From: an uncultured Candidatus Pelagibacter sp.
GTDB taxonomy: Bacteria > Pseudomonadota > Alphaproteobacteria > Pelagibacterales > Pelagibacteraceae
Direction of reading: 5' to 3'
Assembly (NCBI GenBank): GCA_905612375.1
Contig: CAJQRS010000016.1
Coordinates: 1-34,824 of the forward strand
Length of the DNA: 34,824 nucleotides
Each line of letters begins with the position of its first letter. Positions within the stretch are counted from its first letter, which is position 1. The position numbers were made by a program, and so were the translations under genes. Positions 24,115-31,797 of the stretch are shown piece by piece. The notes beneath the pieces are model-generated. The model worked only from the letters and a program-made list of their open reading frames with translations. It ran no database searches and was not told the DNA's origin.

Positions 24115-24417
24115 GTGACCTTAATACCTAAAATCATGGTGTTTTTTTTGATAGTTTTAAGCTCACTACTTTATTGGGCTTCTTCGAATGTGTGTAAATA
24201 CAACCTTGCATTAGAGAGACATACTAATTTAATAAATTCTATTACTGAAGAAATTGATCCTTCACTAGGCAATGTAAAATATTACATTTATAGAGAGTTA
24301 GACTGCACAGATATAAATTTAGATTGGGACGCAGAAAGAGTGCTGAATAATTTAAGAACACTATCAGTAATTGTATACCAAGCGCTTACTACCGATATAA
24401 AAGGCAATCCAAATTAA
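24115..24417 (+). CDS. Small membrane-anchored protein of unknown function
   Basis: A 100-residue protein (GTG start at 24115; an ATG at 24136 would remove seven residues). Residues 6-22 form one membrane anchor or uncleaved signal, followed by SSNVCKYN and a soluble acidic part (Cys27 and Cys64). No family is recognised. It starts 20 bases after the BI-1 gene on the same strand, so it may be expressed with it. Codon use matches its neighbours, which supports a genuine gene rather than a chance frame, but confidence stays moderate. Confidence 0.6.
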   Translation: MTLIPKIMVFFLIVLSSLLYWASSNVCKYNLALERHTNLINSITEEIDPSLGNVKYYIYRELDCTDINLDWDAERVLNNLRTLSVIVYQALTTDIKGNPN

Positions 24418-24462
24418 ATAAGTCAAGCAGACCAGAAGACAGATATAAAGTATTAACTATTT

Positions 24463-24807
24463 TTATTTCTTAAGGTTTTTCCAATTAGTATTTTTAAGTA
24501 GAATTTCTAGATCAAAAGAATTTTTTAAAACTTTACCATTAGAGTCTGTAATTAAATATTTTAGGTTTTTGTTGCTTGGTTTAAAATTTTTACAAATTTT
24601 ATATAAAGCATTTTCTGCAGCATTTTTAAAAACACTAAAACTCACTTGTCTGCTAGAAATATTTAAACCATAATCTTTCCACGATCCTTCAGAGACCATT
24701 TTTGCATATAAGTCCAAAATAACTTTAAGCTCATTTTTTTCAAAAAATTGTCTTTCTTCTATCTGTTTATGTGGATTATTAACGACAAGTTTTAGGTTTC
24801 TATTCAT
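24463..24807 (-). CDS. DUF2794 domain-containing protein
   Basis: A 114-residue protein matching DUF2794, an alphaproteobacterial family: FFEKNELKVILDLYAKMVSE (residues 21-40) and GSWKDYGLN, then the VSFSVFKNAAENALYKICK core and the C-terminal GKVLKNSFDLEILLKN. Function is unknown; the small size and conserved aromatic patch suggest a protein or RNA-binding role. Its start overlaps the yciB stop by eight bases, so the two are co-transcribed. It supports the alphaproteobacterial placement of the window. Confidence 0.85.
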   Translation of the reverse strand: MNRNLKLVVNNPHKQIEERQFFEKNELKVILDLYAKMVSEGSWKDYGLNISSRQVSFSVFKNAAENALYKICKNFKPSNKNLKYLITDSNGKVLKNSFDLEILLKNTNWKNLKK

Positions 24808-25381
24808 TAATTTTATGCTTGTTAATTAAAGATACTTGAAAAATAGTAAAAATTAGTGTGATTGGAAGCATTCCCCAAACTTTAAAGTTAACCCAAAACT
24901 CTTCAGTTTGTGTTCTCCAAATACATTCATTTAAGATTGCAAGACCAAAGAAAAAATACATCCATCTTCTATTTAGTAGCTCCCAACCACTATCTGTTAA
25001 GGCAATTGATTTACCCATAATTTTTTTAAGGATAGGCTCATTTGTAAAATATCTTCCAAAAAGTAAAGCAATACCAAACAAAGTATTAATAATTGTTGGC
25101 TTTATATAAATAAAAATTGGATCATTAAAATAAATTGTAAGACCTCCAAAGAGTGTAATTAAGATGCCACTTATTAATGGCATCATTGGAATTCTTTTTT
25201 CAAAAAACCAAACAATAAATAGTGCAATTAATGTTGCAACTATAAGTGGTGGAATAGCTACTGATAAATTCTTATCATTATTGTAATAATAATAAAAGAA
25301 TATCGCTAAAGGTCCAAAGTCTGTTGCAAATTTAAGAAATGATTTATTCACTTGACAGATATTAACATAATAAAAAAACAT
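24800..25381 (-). CDS. yciB: Intracellular septation protein / YciB (IspZ) family
   Basis: A polytopic inner-membrane protein of up to 193 residues with five hydrophobic helices. Family landmarks: FATDFGPLAIFFYYYY (18-33), KPTIINTLFGIALLFGRYFT in the centre, LNRRWMYFFFGLAILNECIWRTQTEEFWVNFKVWG near 136-170 and the TLIFTIFQVSLINKHK tail. YciB contributes to cell envelope synthesis and septation, probably with lipid or peptidoglycan synthesis. The N-terminus is uncertain: ATG 25381 adds ten residues before GTG 25351, which would match the usual length better. Neither has a clear ribosome binding site. Confidence 0.9.
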   Translation of the reverse strand: MFFYYVNICQVNKSFLKFATDFGPLAIFFYYYYNNDKNLSVAIPPLIVATLIALFIVWFFEKRIPMMPLISGILITLFGGLTIYFNDPIFIYIKPTIINTLFGIALLFGRYFTNEPILKKIMGKSIALTDSGWELLNRRWMYFFFGLAILNECIWRTQTEEFWVNFKVWGMLPITLIFTIFQVSLINKHKINE

Positions 25382-25430
25382 TTATATTTTTTTTATTGAT
25401 TTTTATTTTTTAACCCCCATATTAATACTC

Positions 25431-25751
25431 ATGGCAATTCAAAAAGCAAAATTTTCAATAGGAGACATTGTGAAGCATAAACACTTTGAGTTTAGGGGTG
25501 TAATTTATGATGTTGATTTTGAATTTAATAACTCTGAAGAGTGGTACCAATCTATCCCAAAAAATGTTCGTCCAAGAAAAGACCAGCCTTTTTACCATTT
25601 ACTTGCTGAAAATGATGAGATTACTTATGAGGCCTATGTTTCAGAGCAAAACCTGCTGATGGATGATTCAGAAGACCCTATTAAACACCCTTTAATTGAA
25701 GAGATTTTTTCAGGCAGAAAAGGATCTAGCTATTTTAAGCCTTCTAATTAA
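25431..25751 (+). CDS. hspQ: Heat shock protein HspQ
   Basis: A 106-residue hemimethylated-DNA-binding-like (YccV) fold protein. The signature FSIGDIVKHKHFEFRGVIYD (8-27) is followed by DQPFYHLLAENDEITYEAYV and the SEQNLL-x-D-x-S segment. In enteric bacteria HspQ is an adaptor and substrate of Lon and assists degradation of mutant DnaA. Start ATG 25431 has no strong ribosome binding site, preceded by a T-rich stretch. It is divergent from yciB across 49 bases and followed by 180 bp holding the inverted repeat upstream of ccmC. Confidence 0.93.
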   Translation: MAIQKAKFSIGDIVKHKHFEFRGVIYDVDFEFNNSEEWYQSIPKNVRPRKDQPFYHLLAENDEITYEAYVSEQNLLMDDSEDPIKHPLIEEIFSGRKGSSYFKPSN

Positions 25752-25810
25752 TTCATTTTTCAAACACAATTAATTCAAATCTTAGACACAAATAGTTGTT
25801 ATCTGTAATT

Positions 25811-25881
25811 ATGTTCTGATCAAGAGTATTAAATAACGTTTTTCGCATTATTGACTCCCTCTACATTCTTGATCAGAATGT
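25811..25881. other. Inverted repeat upstream of the ccm operon, possible terminator or regulatory RNA stem
   Basis: Perfect 12-bp arms TTCTGATCAAGA (25814-25825) and TCTTGATCAGAA (25867-25878) separated by 41 bases; allowing G-U pairs the stem grows to 15 bp (25811-25881). It is followed by a run of T at 25881-25886. This could terminate hspQ transcripts, form a small RNA 3-prime end, or present two copies of a TGATCA-centred operator upstream of ccmC. No ORF lies in this 180-bp gap (25752-25931). The loop is unusually long for an intrinsic terminator. Confidence 0.6.
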
Positions 25882-25931
25882 TTTTTCATAATAAAACCAA
25901 ATAATCTTTTTTTAATATATATAATTTAAAA

Positions 25932-26642
25932 ATGTTTAAATCTTTTGAACCTAATAAAGTTTTTGCAATCACGTCTAAAGCTTCAAAATATGTATTATTT
26001 TTATTTATTATAGTCTTAACAATTGGTTTAACAGAAGCACTTGTTCTGTCCCCAGAAGATTATAAACAAAGTGATGTAGTAAGAATTATGTATGTTCATG
26101 TTCCAGCTGCATGGATATCACTTGGAATATTTTCAAGTTTAGCTTTGTTATCTATTGGAAGTTTTATTTTTAAGAATAAAAATTTTGCTTTAATTGCTAA
26201 AAGTTTAGCACCATCCGGGTTTGTGTTTAATATAATTGCACTAGTTACTGGCTCAATTTGGGGTAAACCGACTTGGGGTACATGGTGGGCTTGGGATGCG
26301 AGAATAACTTCTATGTTAATTTTAGCTTTATTTTATGGAATGTATCTGTTGGCCTGGAGAATTTATGAGAATAAAGAACAAGTAATAAAAGTGACTTCTT
26401 TAATTGCAATTTTAGGAGCAATAAATATTCCTATTATCAAATTTTCAGTTGATTGGTGGAATACCCTTCATCAACCAGCCTCAATTAACATTTTATCAAC
26501 CAAAACAGCAATTCATCCATCCATGTTAATTCCTTTAGGCATTATGACTGTGGCATTTGCTCTTTTTTCACTACTCATTTTTTTGATGAAATATAATACT
26601 GAACTGATAAAAGTTAAAAATAAAGGATTAAATAGATTATGA
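25932..26642 (+). CDS. ccmC: Heme exporter / cytochrome c maturation protein CcmC
   Basis: Six-helix inner-membrane protein of 236 residues that presents heme to CcmE at the periplasmic face. The tryptophan-rich WWD loop is WGKPTWGTWWAWDARITS (113-130 region), flanked by the two heme-ligand histidines in YVHVPAAW and NTLHQPASI. Length is normal for alphaproteobacterial CcmC. It leads a compact operon ccmC-D-E-F-G-H; its stop overlaps the ccmD start by four bases. ccmA and ccmB, the usual upstream partners, are not here. Confidence 0.96.
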   Translation: MFKSFEPNKVFAITSKASKYVLFLFIIVLTIGLTEALVLSPEDYKQSDVVRIMYVHVPAAWISLGIFSSLALLSIGSFIFKNKNFALIAKSLAPSGFVFNIIALVTGSIWGKPTWGTWWAWDARITSMLILALFYGMYLLAWRIYENKEQVIKVTSLIAILGAINIPIIKFSVDWWNTLHQPASINILSTKTAIHPSMLIPLGIMTVAFALFSLLIFLMKYNTELIKVKNKGLNRL

Positions 26643-26866
26643 TTAATGAAATAATTTCAATGAATGGATATGAAGCCTATGTATGGTCAGCTTTTTCATT
26701 TACGTTGATTAGTTTTATAGCTTTATATTTTGTAACTAAACTACAACTTTCAAAAGAACAAAAAAAATTTGCTTCTAAATTTGATTCTCTAAATGTAGAG
26801 AAAGCTAGAGTTGCAAGATCACAAAATATTAATAGAGAAATATTATCCAATATATCTAATATTTAA
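26639..26866 (+). CDS. ccmD: Heme exporter protein CcmD (long form)
   Basis: A 75-residue single-helix protein (anchor about residues 13-35, YEAYVWSAFSFTLISFIALYF) that stabilises the CcmABC-E complex and aids release of holo-CcmE. The opening NGYEAYVWSAF is the CcmD pattern. It is longer than many CcmD proteins, with a charged coiled-coil-like C-terminus of about 40 residues. ATGA overlap with ccmC and position before ccmE secure the assignment. Confidence 0.85.
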   Translation: MINEIISMNGYEAYVWSAFSFTLISFIALYFVTKLQLSKEQKKFASKFDSLNVEKARVARSQNINREILSNISNI

Positions 26867-26876
26867 CTAATAAACC

Positions 26877-27296
26877 ATGTACGGTAAAAAAGTTAAATTA
26901 CGAGTTTTATTTTTAGCTTTATTTTTAAGCTCAGTAATTTTAATAGTTTTTTTAATTTTACAGTCATTGAAAGATAACGTTATATACTTTCAGTCTCCAT
27001 CAGAAATAAAATCTTTAATAGAGTTGGATAAAAAAAAGATAAGAGTAGGAGGAATGGTTAAAGAACAATCAGTTTTTGTAAATTCTGAGGAAGTTAATTT
27101 TATTATTACTGATTTTAAAAATGAGATTAATGTTATTTATTCAGGAGCTGTGCCAAATTTATTTGCAGAAGGAAAAGGTGTAGTTGCTGAAGGTTTTTTA
27201 AAGGATAAAAATTATTTTTTAGCTACTAAAATTTTAGCAAAACATGATGAAAATTATATGCCCCCAGAAGTTAAAGAAGCTATAGGAGATAAATAA
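26877..27296 (+). CDS. ccmE: Cytochrome c maturation heme chaperone CcmE
   Basis: A 139-residue periplasmic chaperone with a N-terminal membrane anchor (about 8-29) and an OB-fold that binds heme covalently. The heme-attaching residue is His123 with Tyr127 in [12 protein letters not shown], equivalent to E. coli His130 and Tyr134. Other family segments: [21 protein letters not shown] and [20 protein letters not shown]. It starts 10 bases after ccmD and is followed by ccmF one base after its stop. Confidence 0.96.
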   Translation: MYGKKVKLRVLFLALFLSSVILIVFLILQSLKDNVIYFQSPSEIKSLIELDKKKIRVGGMVKEQSVFVNSEEVNFIITDFKNEINVIYSGAVPNLFAEGKGVVAEGFLKDKNYFLATKILAKHDENYMPPEVKEAIGDK

Positions 27297-27297
27297 A

Positions 27298-29175
27298 TTG
27301 TTAGCTAGTCAGATAGGTTATTATTCTTTAACTTTAGGTTTACTACTTTCAGTTTTACTTTGTGGTGTTTCAGTTAAAGATCTAAATAGTAGTAGCAAAC
27401 AGATTAACCAAAATGTGTTATCCCTGTCTTTTTTGCAGCTAGTTTTTGTAATTATAAGCTTTTTGAGTCTGATTTTATCTTTTATCAACTCAGACTTTAG
27501 TAACGAAACAGTTTTTAATAATTCTCACACAACGAAACCATTATTTTATAAAATTTCAGGAACCTGGGGAAATCATGAGGGAAGTTTATTGTTATGGTTA
27601 CTAGTATTAACTTTGTTTATTTTTATTTTTTTAATTAAATCAAGAGGCCAACCAAAAAAATATAGAATTTTAACTTTATTATTTCAACAAATAATAATTA
27701 TTGGATTTTTTTTATTTGTCTTGATGACATCAAATCCATTTAATTATTTATTTCCAATTCCAACTGAAGGCCTGGGTCTTAATCCGATTTTACAAGATCC
27801 GGCGTTAGCAATTCACCCCCCAATTTTGTATTTAGGTTATGTCGGTACATCAATAATATTTTCATCATCACTTGCGGCTATTACGCAAAATTATGTTTCA
27901 AAAGAATGGGGTCAACACATTAAAAAATGGATTCTAGTTTCATGGATTTTTTTAACTATAGGAATTATGCTTGGTTCAATTTGGGCATATTATGAGTTAG
28001 GATGGGGGGGCTTTTGGTTTTGGGACCCAGTTGAAAATGTTTCTTTAATGCCTTGGTTAACATTAACAGCTTTATTACACTGTATTATAGCATTGGAGAA
28101 AAGAGCCGCACTTACATCTTGGGCGGTTATATTGTCTATTACAACATTCACCCTAAGTATGTGTGGAACCTTTTTGGTTAGATCTGGAATATTAAATTCT
28201 GTACATACATTTGCAAACGATCCTGCAAGAGGAATTTTTATATTAATATTTTTATTTATTTTAATCATTTTATCTTTAGGAATATTTTTTATATTTCAAA
28301 AGGAAAATAACAAAAGTTTAAATAGTTTTTTCTGGCTTAGTAAAGAAACCTCTATCTTAATAAATAATTGGTTTATGATGTATTTTCTTTCTGTTATTTT
28401 AATTGGTACAGTGTATCCAATTTTTCTAGATGTAATATCTTCAGAAAAAATTTCAGTAGGACCTCCTTTTTATCAAAAATTAATAGTCCCCTTTTTAATA
28501 CCATTTCTGCTATTCATGTCACTTGGGCCAAGACTCAAATGGATTAGATCAAAAATTGAGAACAAAAACTCACTAATTATCACCTTTATAATTTCATTAA
28601 TGTTAGCATTTTTTATAATTAAAAATTTAACGACAGACTTACTTTTTTATACAATTTTAGTTTCAGCTGCCTTTTTTCTTTTTTTTACAACCTTGAAAGA
28701 ACTGTTTATCAAAAAATTCAATAATGTCTCTCAAACGGTAGCACATTTTGGTTTTAGTTTATTAATATTAAGTATTTTATTTAACAATCTTTTATCTACA
28801 GAAATAATAACAAATATAAAGATTGGTGAAAAATATAAATATAATAAAAGTGAAATTTTTTTTAAAAAGATAGAGGAAAGTAAAAAAAGTAATTTTAACT
28901 CCATAATAGCTTATTTTGAGATAAAAGATGAAAATGGAAAAACTATTAAATTACAGCCTGAGATTAGAATCTATAATCAGCCTGTAATTATTACAAGTGA
29001 AGCAGATATAAAAACAACATTATTAGAAGATAAGTTTTTAGTAATGAACTTTGTAAAAGGTAATGAATATTTTAATATTAGATATCAAGTGAAGCCATTT
29101 ATGATTTTGATTTGGATTTCAGTCTTATTATTAAGTCTTGGGGGATTAATGAGTTTATTTAAAAAAAAGATATGA
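27298..29175 (+). CDS. ccmF: Cytochrome c heme lyase subunit CcmF
   Basis: A 625-residue polytopic membrane protein that, with CcmH, ligates heme from holo-CcmE to apocytochrome c. The WWD domain is GWGGFWFWDPVENVSLMPWL (235-254), with periplasmic histidines at HPPILYLGYVG (His173), His261 and HTFANDPARG. About 14 hydrophobic helices and a periplasmic C-terminal domain (about 500-600) before the last helix match the family. Start is TTG 27298, one base after ccmE. Its end overlaps the start of ccmG by four bases. Confidence 0.96.
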   Translation: MLASQIGYYSLTLGLLLSVLLCGVSVKDLNSSSKQINQNVLSLSFLQLVFVIISFLSLILSFINSDFSNETVFNNSHTTKPLFYKISGTWGNHEGSLLLWLLVLTLFIFIFLIKSRGQPKKYRILTLLFQQIIIIGFFLFVLMTSNPFNYLFPIPTEGLGLNPILQDPALAIHPPILYLGYVGTSIIFSSSLAAITQNYVSKEWGQHIKKWILVSWIFLTIGIMLGSIWAYYELGWGGFWFWDPVENVSLMPWLTLTALLHCIIALEKRAALTSWAVILSITTFTLSMCGTFLVRSGILNSVHTFANDPARGIFILIFLFILIILSLGIFFIFQKENNKSLNSFFWLSKETSILINNWFMMYFLSVILIGTVYPIFLDVISSEKISVGPPFYQKLIVPFLIPFLLFMSLGPRLKWIRSKIENKNSLIITFIISLMLAFFIIKNLTTDLLFYTILVSAAFFLFFTTLKELFIKKFNNVSQTVAHFGFSLLILSILFNNLLSTEIITNIKIGEKYKYNKSEIFFKKIEESKKSNFNSIIAYFEIKDENGKTIKLQPEIRIYNQPVIITSEADIKTTLLEDKFLVMNFVKGNEYFNIRYQVKPFMILIWISVLLLSLGGLMSLFKKKI

Positions 29176-29693
29176 AGAATAAGTTTATCTTACTCATTAT
29201 AATCATATTTTTAAGTTTTTGTTTTATAATTTTTTATAAAGGGTTGGATAACTCAACTATTTATTCACCTAATATTAGCAATAAAAAAATTATACCTACT
29301 TTTGAAGCAAAAGATTTTAACTCAATGGCTTACCTTAATTCAGAAAAAATTTTTGAAGAAGATATATACTACATTGTAAATATTTGGGCTTCTTGGTGTG
29401 TTCCATGCAGAACAGAGCATCCTCTATTAATGAGACTAAGTAAAAATCAATCTGTTAAATTAATAGGGCTAAATTATAGAGATAATTTAAATAACGCCAA
29501 AAATTTTATTGATGAATTTGGAAACCCTTACTCTCAAATTATAATTGATAATGATGGCACTTTAAGTTTTGAGTTTGGAGCTTACGGTGTGCCAGAAACT
29601 CTCATAATAGATAAAAATAAAAGAATTATAAAAAAATTTATAGGACCAATTAATAAAAAAATAGTAGAAGAAATAAAATTGATTATCAAATGA
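29172..29693 (+). CDS. ccmG: Thiol:disulfide oxidoreductase CcmG/DsbE
   Basis: A 173-residue periplasmic thioredoxin-fold protein anchored by residues 5-22. The active site is W-C76-V-P-C79 in NIWASWCVPCRTEHP, followed by VKLIGLNYRDN and the cis-Pro segment YGVPETLIID. It keeps apocytochrome c and CcmH thiols reduced for heme ligation. It overlaps both neighbours by four bases (ATGA), as typical in this operon. Confidence 0.95.
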   Translation: MKNKFILLIIIIFLSFCFIIFYKGLDNSTIYSPNISNKKIIPTFEAKDFNSMAYLNSEKIFEEDIYYIVNIWASWCVPCRTEHPLLMRLSKNQSVKLIGLNYRDNLNNAKNFIDEFGNPYSQIIIDNDGTLSFEFGAYGVPETLIIDKNKRIIKKFIGPINKKIVEEIKLIIK

Positions 29694-30058
29694 AAATTTT
29701 AAAAATATTAATAATTTTATTTTTAACGATAGGTTTTTCTCACTTAAAATCTTACGAAAAAAATAATGAATTAAAAAGTAAAATTTTAAAAAATATCCGT
29801 TGTCTAATTTGCCAAGGCCAATCTGTTTATGATTCAGAATCAGAATTTGCTACTACCATCAAGTTAATTGTCGAAAGAAAAATTAATAAAGGACTAAAAG
29901 AGCAGGACATATATAAATTTTTAAGAGAAAAATATGGTGATTGGATAATTTATGATCCAAAATTAAACAAAAACACTTATATTTTATGGTTATTACCTTT
30001 GTTGTTATTTTTACTAGGTGGTGTCATAATGAGAAAAAAATTAAAATTCAAAAATTAA
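29690..30058 (+). CDS. ccmH: Cytochrome c maturation protein CcmH (CycL)
   Basis: A 122-residue protein with a signal peptide (about 1-21), the RCLICQGQS motif (Cys38 and Cys41; family LRCxxCQ) and a C-terminal membrane helix (about 100-116). It reduces the disulfide of apocytochrome c haem-binding CXXCH. This is the short CcmH form; the CcmI (TPR) partner is not encoded next to it. The next gene starts 11 bases after its stop. Confidence 0.93.
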   Translation: MKILKILIILFLTIGFSHLKSYEKNNELKSKILKNIRCLICQGQSVYDSESEFATTIKLIVERKINKGLKEQDIYKFLREKYGDWIIYDPKLNKNTYILWLLPLLLFLLGGVIMRKKLKFKN

Positions 30059-30069
30059 ATATTCATTCA

Positions 30070-30588
30070 ATGAACTTAAAAAAGTACAATTTATTATTAT
30101 TATTATTTCTTCTTTTTTCTCCTGCAAATAGTGAGGAACAAAAAATTTTAAAAAGTGACACGGAGTACTCTTTTTATACAGGCACTTTTGATCTCATTGA
30201 TAAAGAAGGTGATGATAAAGCCACCATATATGGTTTTGAACACAACAACCCAATTTTATTACGAGAGACTTTTGTGGGAAAATTTTCTCCAATTAGTGGA
30301 GGTTTTATTACAAATAAAGATTCATTTTATTTATACACAGGTGTGCAGGCTAAATATGAGGTAGGACCTTTAAACATAGTACCAAGCTTTGCGCCAGGAT
30401 ATTATGACAATGGTAAAGGGAAAGATTTAGGAATGGCTCTAGAATTTAAAAGTGAAATAAAACTTAGCATTGATGTCTTAAAAAACTATACTTTAGGATA
30501 TTCTTATAGTCATATTTCAAATAATGACTGGGGAAAAAAAAACCCAGGTGTAAATAATCAAACTTTTTCACTTTCAAAAGTTTTTTAA
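30070..30588 (+). CDS. PagL-like acyloxyacyl hydrolase family protein (outer-membrane lipid A deacylase candidate)
   Basis: A 172-residue exported protein: signal peptide of about 20 residues (NLLLLLFLLFSPANS), then beta-strand-rich sequence of an 8-strand barrel. The C-terminal YSYSHISNNDWGKKNPGVNN contains H-x-S-N, the catalytic pair of PagL (His126, Ser128), then NPG-x-N as in PagL-like proteins, and ends in Phe, a common outer-membrane-protein terminus. PagL removes the 3-O acyl chain of lipid A. I start it at ATG 30070; the frame runs open upstream to 29986 within ccmH. The third catalytic Glu is not obvious, so activity is uncertain. Confidence 0.72.
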   Translation: MNLKKYNLLLLLFLLFSPANSEEQKILKSDTEYSFYTGTFDLIDKEGDDKATIYGFEHNNPILLRETFVGKFSPISGGFITNKDSFYLYTGVQAKYEVGPLNIVPSFAPGYYDNGKGKDLGMALEFKSEIKLSIDVLKNYTLGYSYSHISNNDWGKKNPGVNNQTFSLSKVF

Positions 30589-30645
30589 AAAACTGAGACA
30601 AATAGCTATATGTTTAATTATCTTGAAAAGGTTTAGTAAAGTCAG

Positions 30646-31797
30646 ATGAATTTAAAAGACTGCCACAATTTTAGTGATTTCAGAAAATTAGCTAAAAAAA
30701 AATTACCCTCTCCTATATTTCATTACATTGATGGTGCTGCTGATGATGAAACTACTTATGACAGAAATACAAGTTCATTTAATGATGTTGATCTAGTTCC
30801 CAATGTTTTAAGGGGTGTTGATAATGTTGATTTATCTACAACCATCTTTGGAAAAAAATTAGACTTACCTTTTTACCTAGCACCTACAGCATTACAAAGA
30901 TTATTTCATTATGATGGAGAAAGAGCAGTTGGAAAAGCAGCTCAAAAATTTAACACTATGTTTGGTGTTTCGGCTCTTGCAACTGTAAGTGTAGAAGAAA
31001 TAGCCTCTTTAGTTGACACACCTAAGATGTTTCAATTTTACTTTCATAAAGATAGAGGTTTAAATGATTCTTGTTTAGAAAGAGCAAAAGCAGCTAAATT
31101 TGATGTTATGGCTTTAACAGTAGACACAATAACTGGAGGAAACCGTGAAAGAGATTTAAGAACTGGTTTCACGTCACCTCCAAAGCTTACACCTTCAAGT
31201 CTTTTTAGTTTTGCAACAAAACCAATGTGGGGAATAAACTATTTAACAAAAGGTAAATTTGAATTACCTCATCTGCAAGATTATGTGAAAGAGGGTACGG
31301 ATACTAATACTTCAATAGGACAATACTTTTCTACCATGTTAGATCAATCCATGAACTGGAAAGATGCTGAAAAACTTTGTTCTCAATGGGGAGGTCACTT
31401 TGCTCTAAAAGGTATAATGAGTGTTGAGGATGCAAAACGTGCAGTAGATATTGGATGCACAGGAATAATGGTTTCAAATCATGGTGGAAGACAACTAGAC
31501 GGATCTAGAGCACCCTTTGATCAGCTTGCTGAAATCGTTGATGCCGTTGGTGATAAATTAGATGTAATTTGCGAAGGTGGATTTCAGAGAGGAACTCATA
31601 TGCTTAAAGCGTTATCATTAGGTGCAAAAGCATGTTCAGGAGGAAGACTTTATTTATACGCTCTAGCTGCTGGGGGACAAGCAGGTGTAGAGAGAGCTAT
31701 TGAAAAATATAAAGCTGAATTGGTTAGAGATATGAAATTAATGGGTTGTACAAAAATTAGCGACCTAAACAGAGATAATTTAAGATTTAGAAGATAG
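30646..31797 (+). CDS. FMN-dependent alpha-hydroxyacid oxidase/dehydrogenase (LldD/GlcD-oxidase family), copy 1
   Basis: Oxidises an L-2-hydroxy acid (lactate, glycolate or related) with FMN. The 383-residue TIM-barrel protein has the active-site set: Tyr27 (FHYIDGAADDE), Tyr132, Arg167 (GGNRERDLR), Lys255 (ALKGIMSVEDA), His279 and Arg282 (SNHGGRQLDGS). The FMN-phosphate segment is altered: Glu310 and Gln314 in CEGGFQRGTH, where the family has D-G-G-x-R, while Arg334 is kept. It is followed by a gapless relative that shares one base with its stop. Substrate is not predictable from these residues; family members in marine bacteria include lactate and glycolate enzymes. Confidence 0.92.
   Translation: MNLKDCHNFSDFRKLAKKKLPSPIFHYIDGAADDETTYDRNTSSFNDVDLVPNVLRGVDNVDLSTTIFGKKLDLPFYLAPTALQRLFHYDGERAVGKAAQKFNTMFGVSALATVSVEEIASLVDTPKMFQFYFHKDRGLNDSCLERAKAAKFDVMALTVDTITGGNRERDLRTGFTSPPKLTPSSLFSFATKPMWGINYLTKGKFELPHLQDYVKEGTDTNTSIGQYFSTMLDQSMNWKDAEKLCSQWGGHFALKGIMSVEDAKRAVDIGCTGIMVSNHGGRQLDGSRAPFDQLAEIVDAVGDKLDVICEGGFQRGTHMLKALSLGAKACSGGRLYLYALAAGGQAGVERAIEKYKAELVRDMKLMGCTKISDLNRDNLRFRR

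Noticed and set aside
29986-30069. Upstream extension of the PagL-like gene into ccmH
   Set aside because: It would precede the signal peptide; ATG 30070 gives a proper export signal.
30155-30364. Second plus-strand frame inside the PagL-like gene
   Set aside because: Overlaps a frame with a clear signal peptide and motif; composition is that of a frame shadow.
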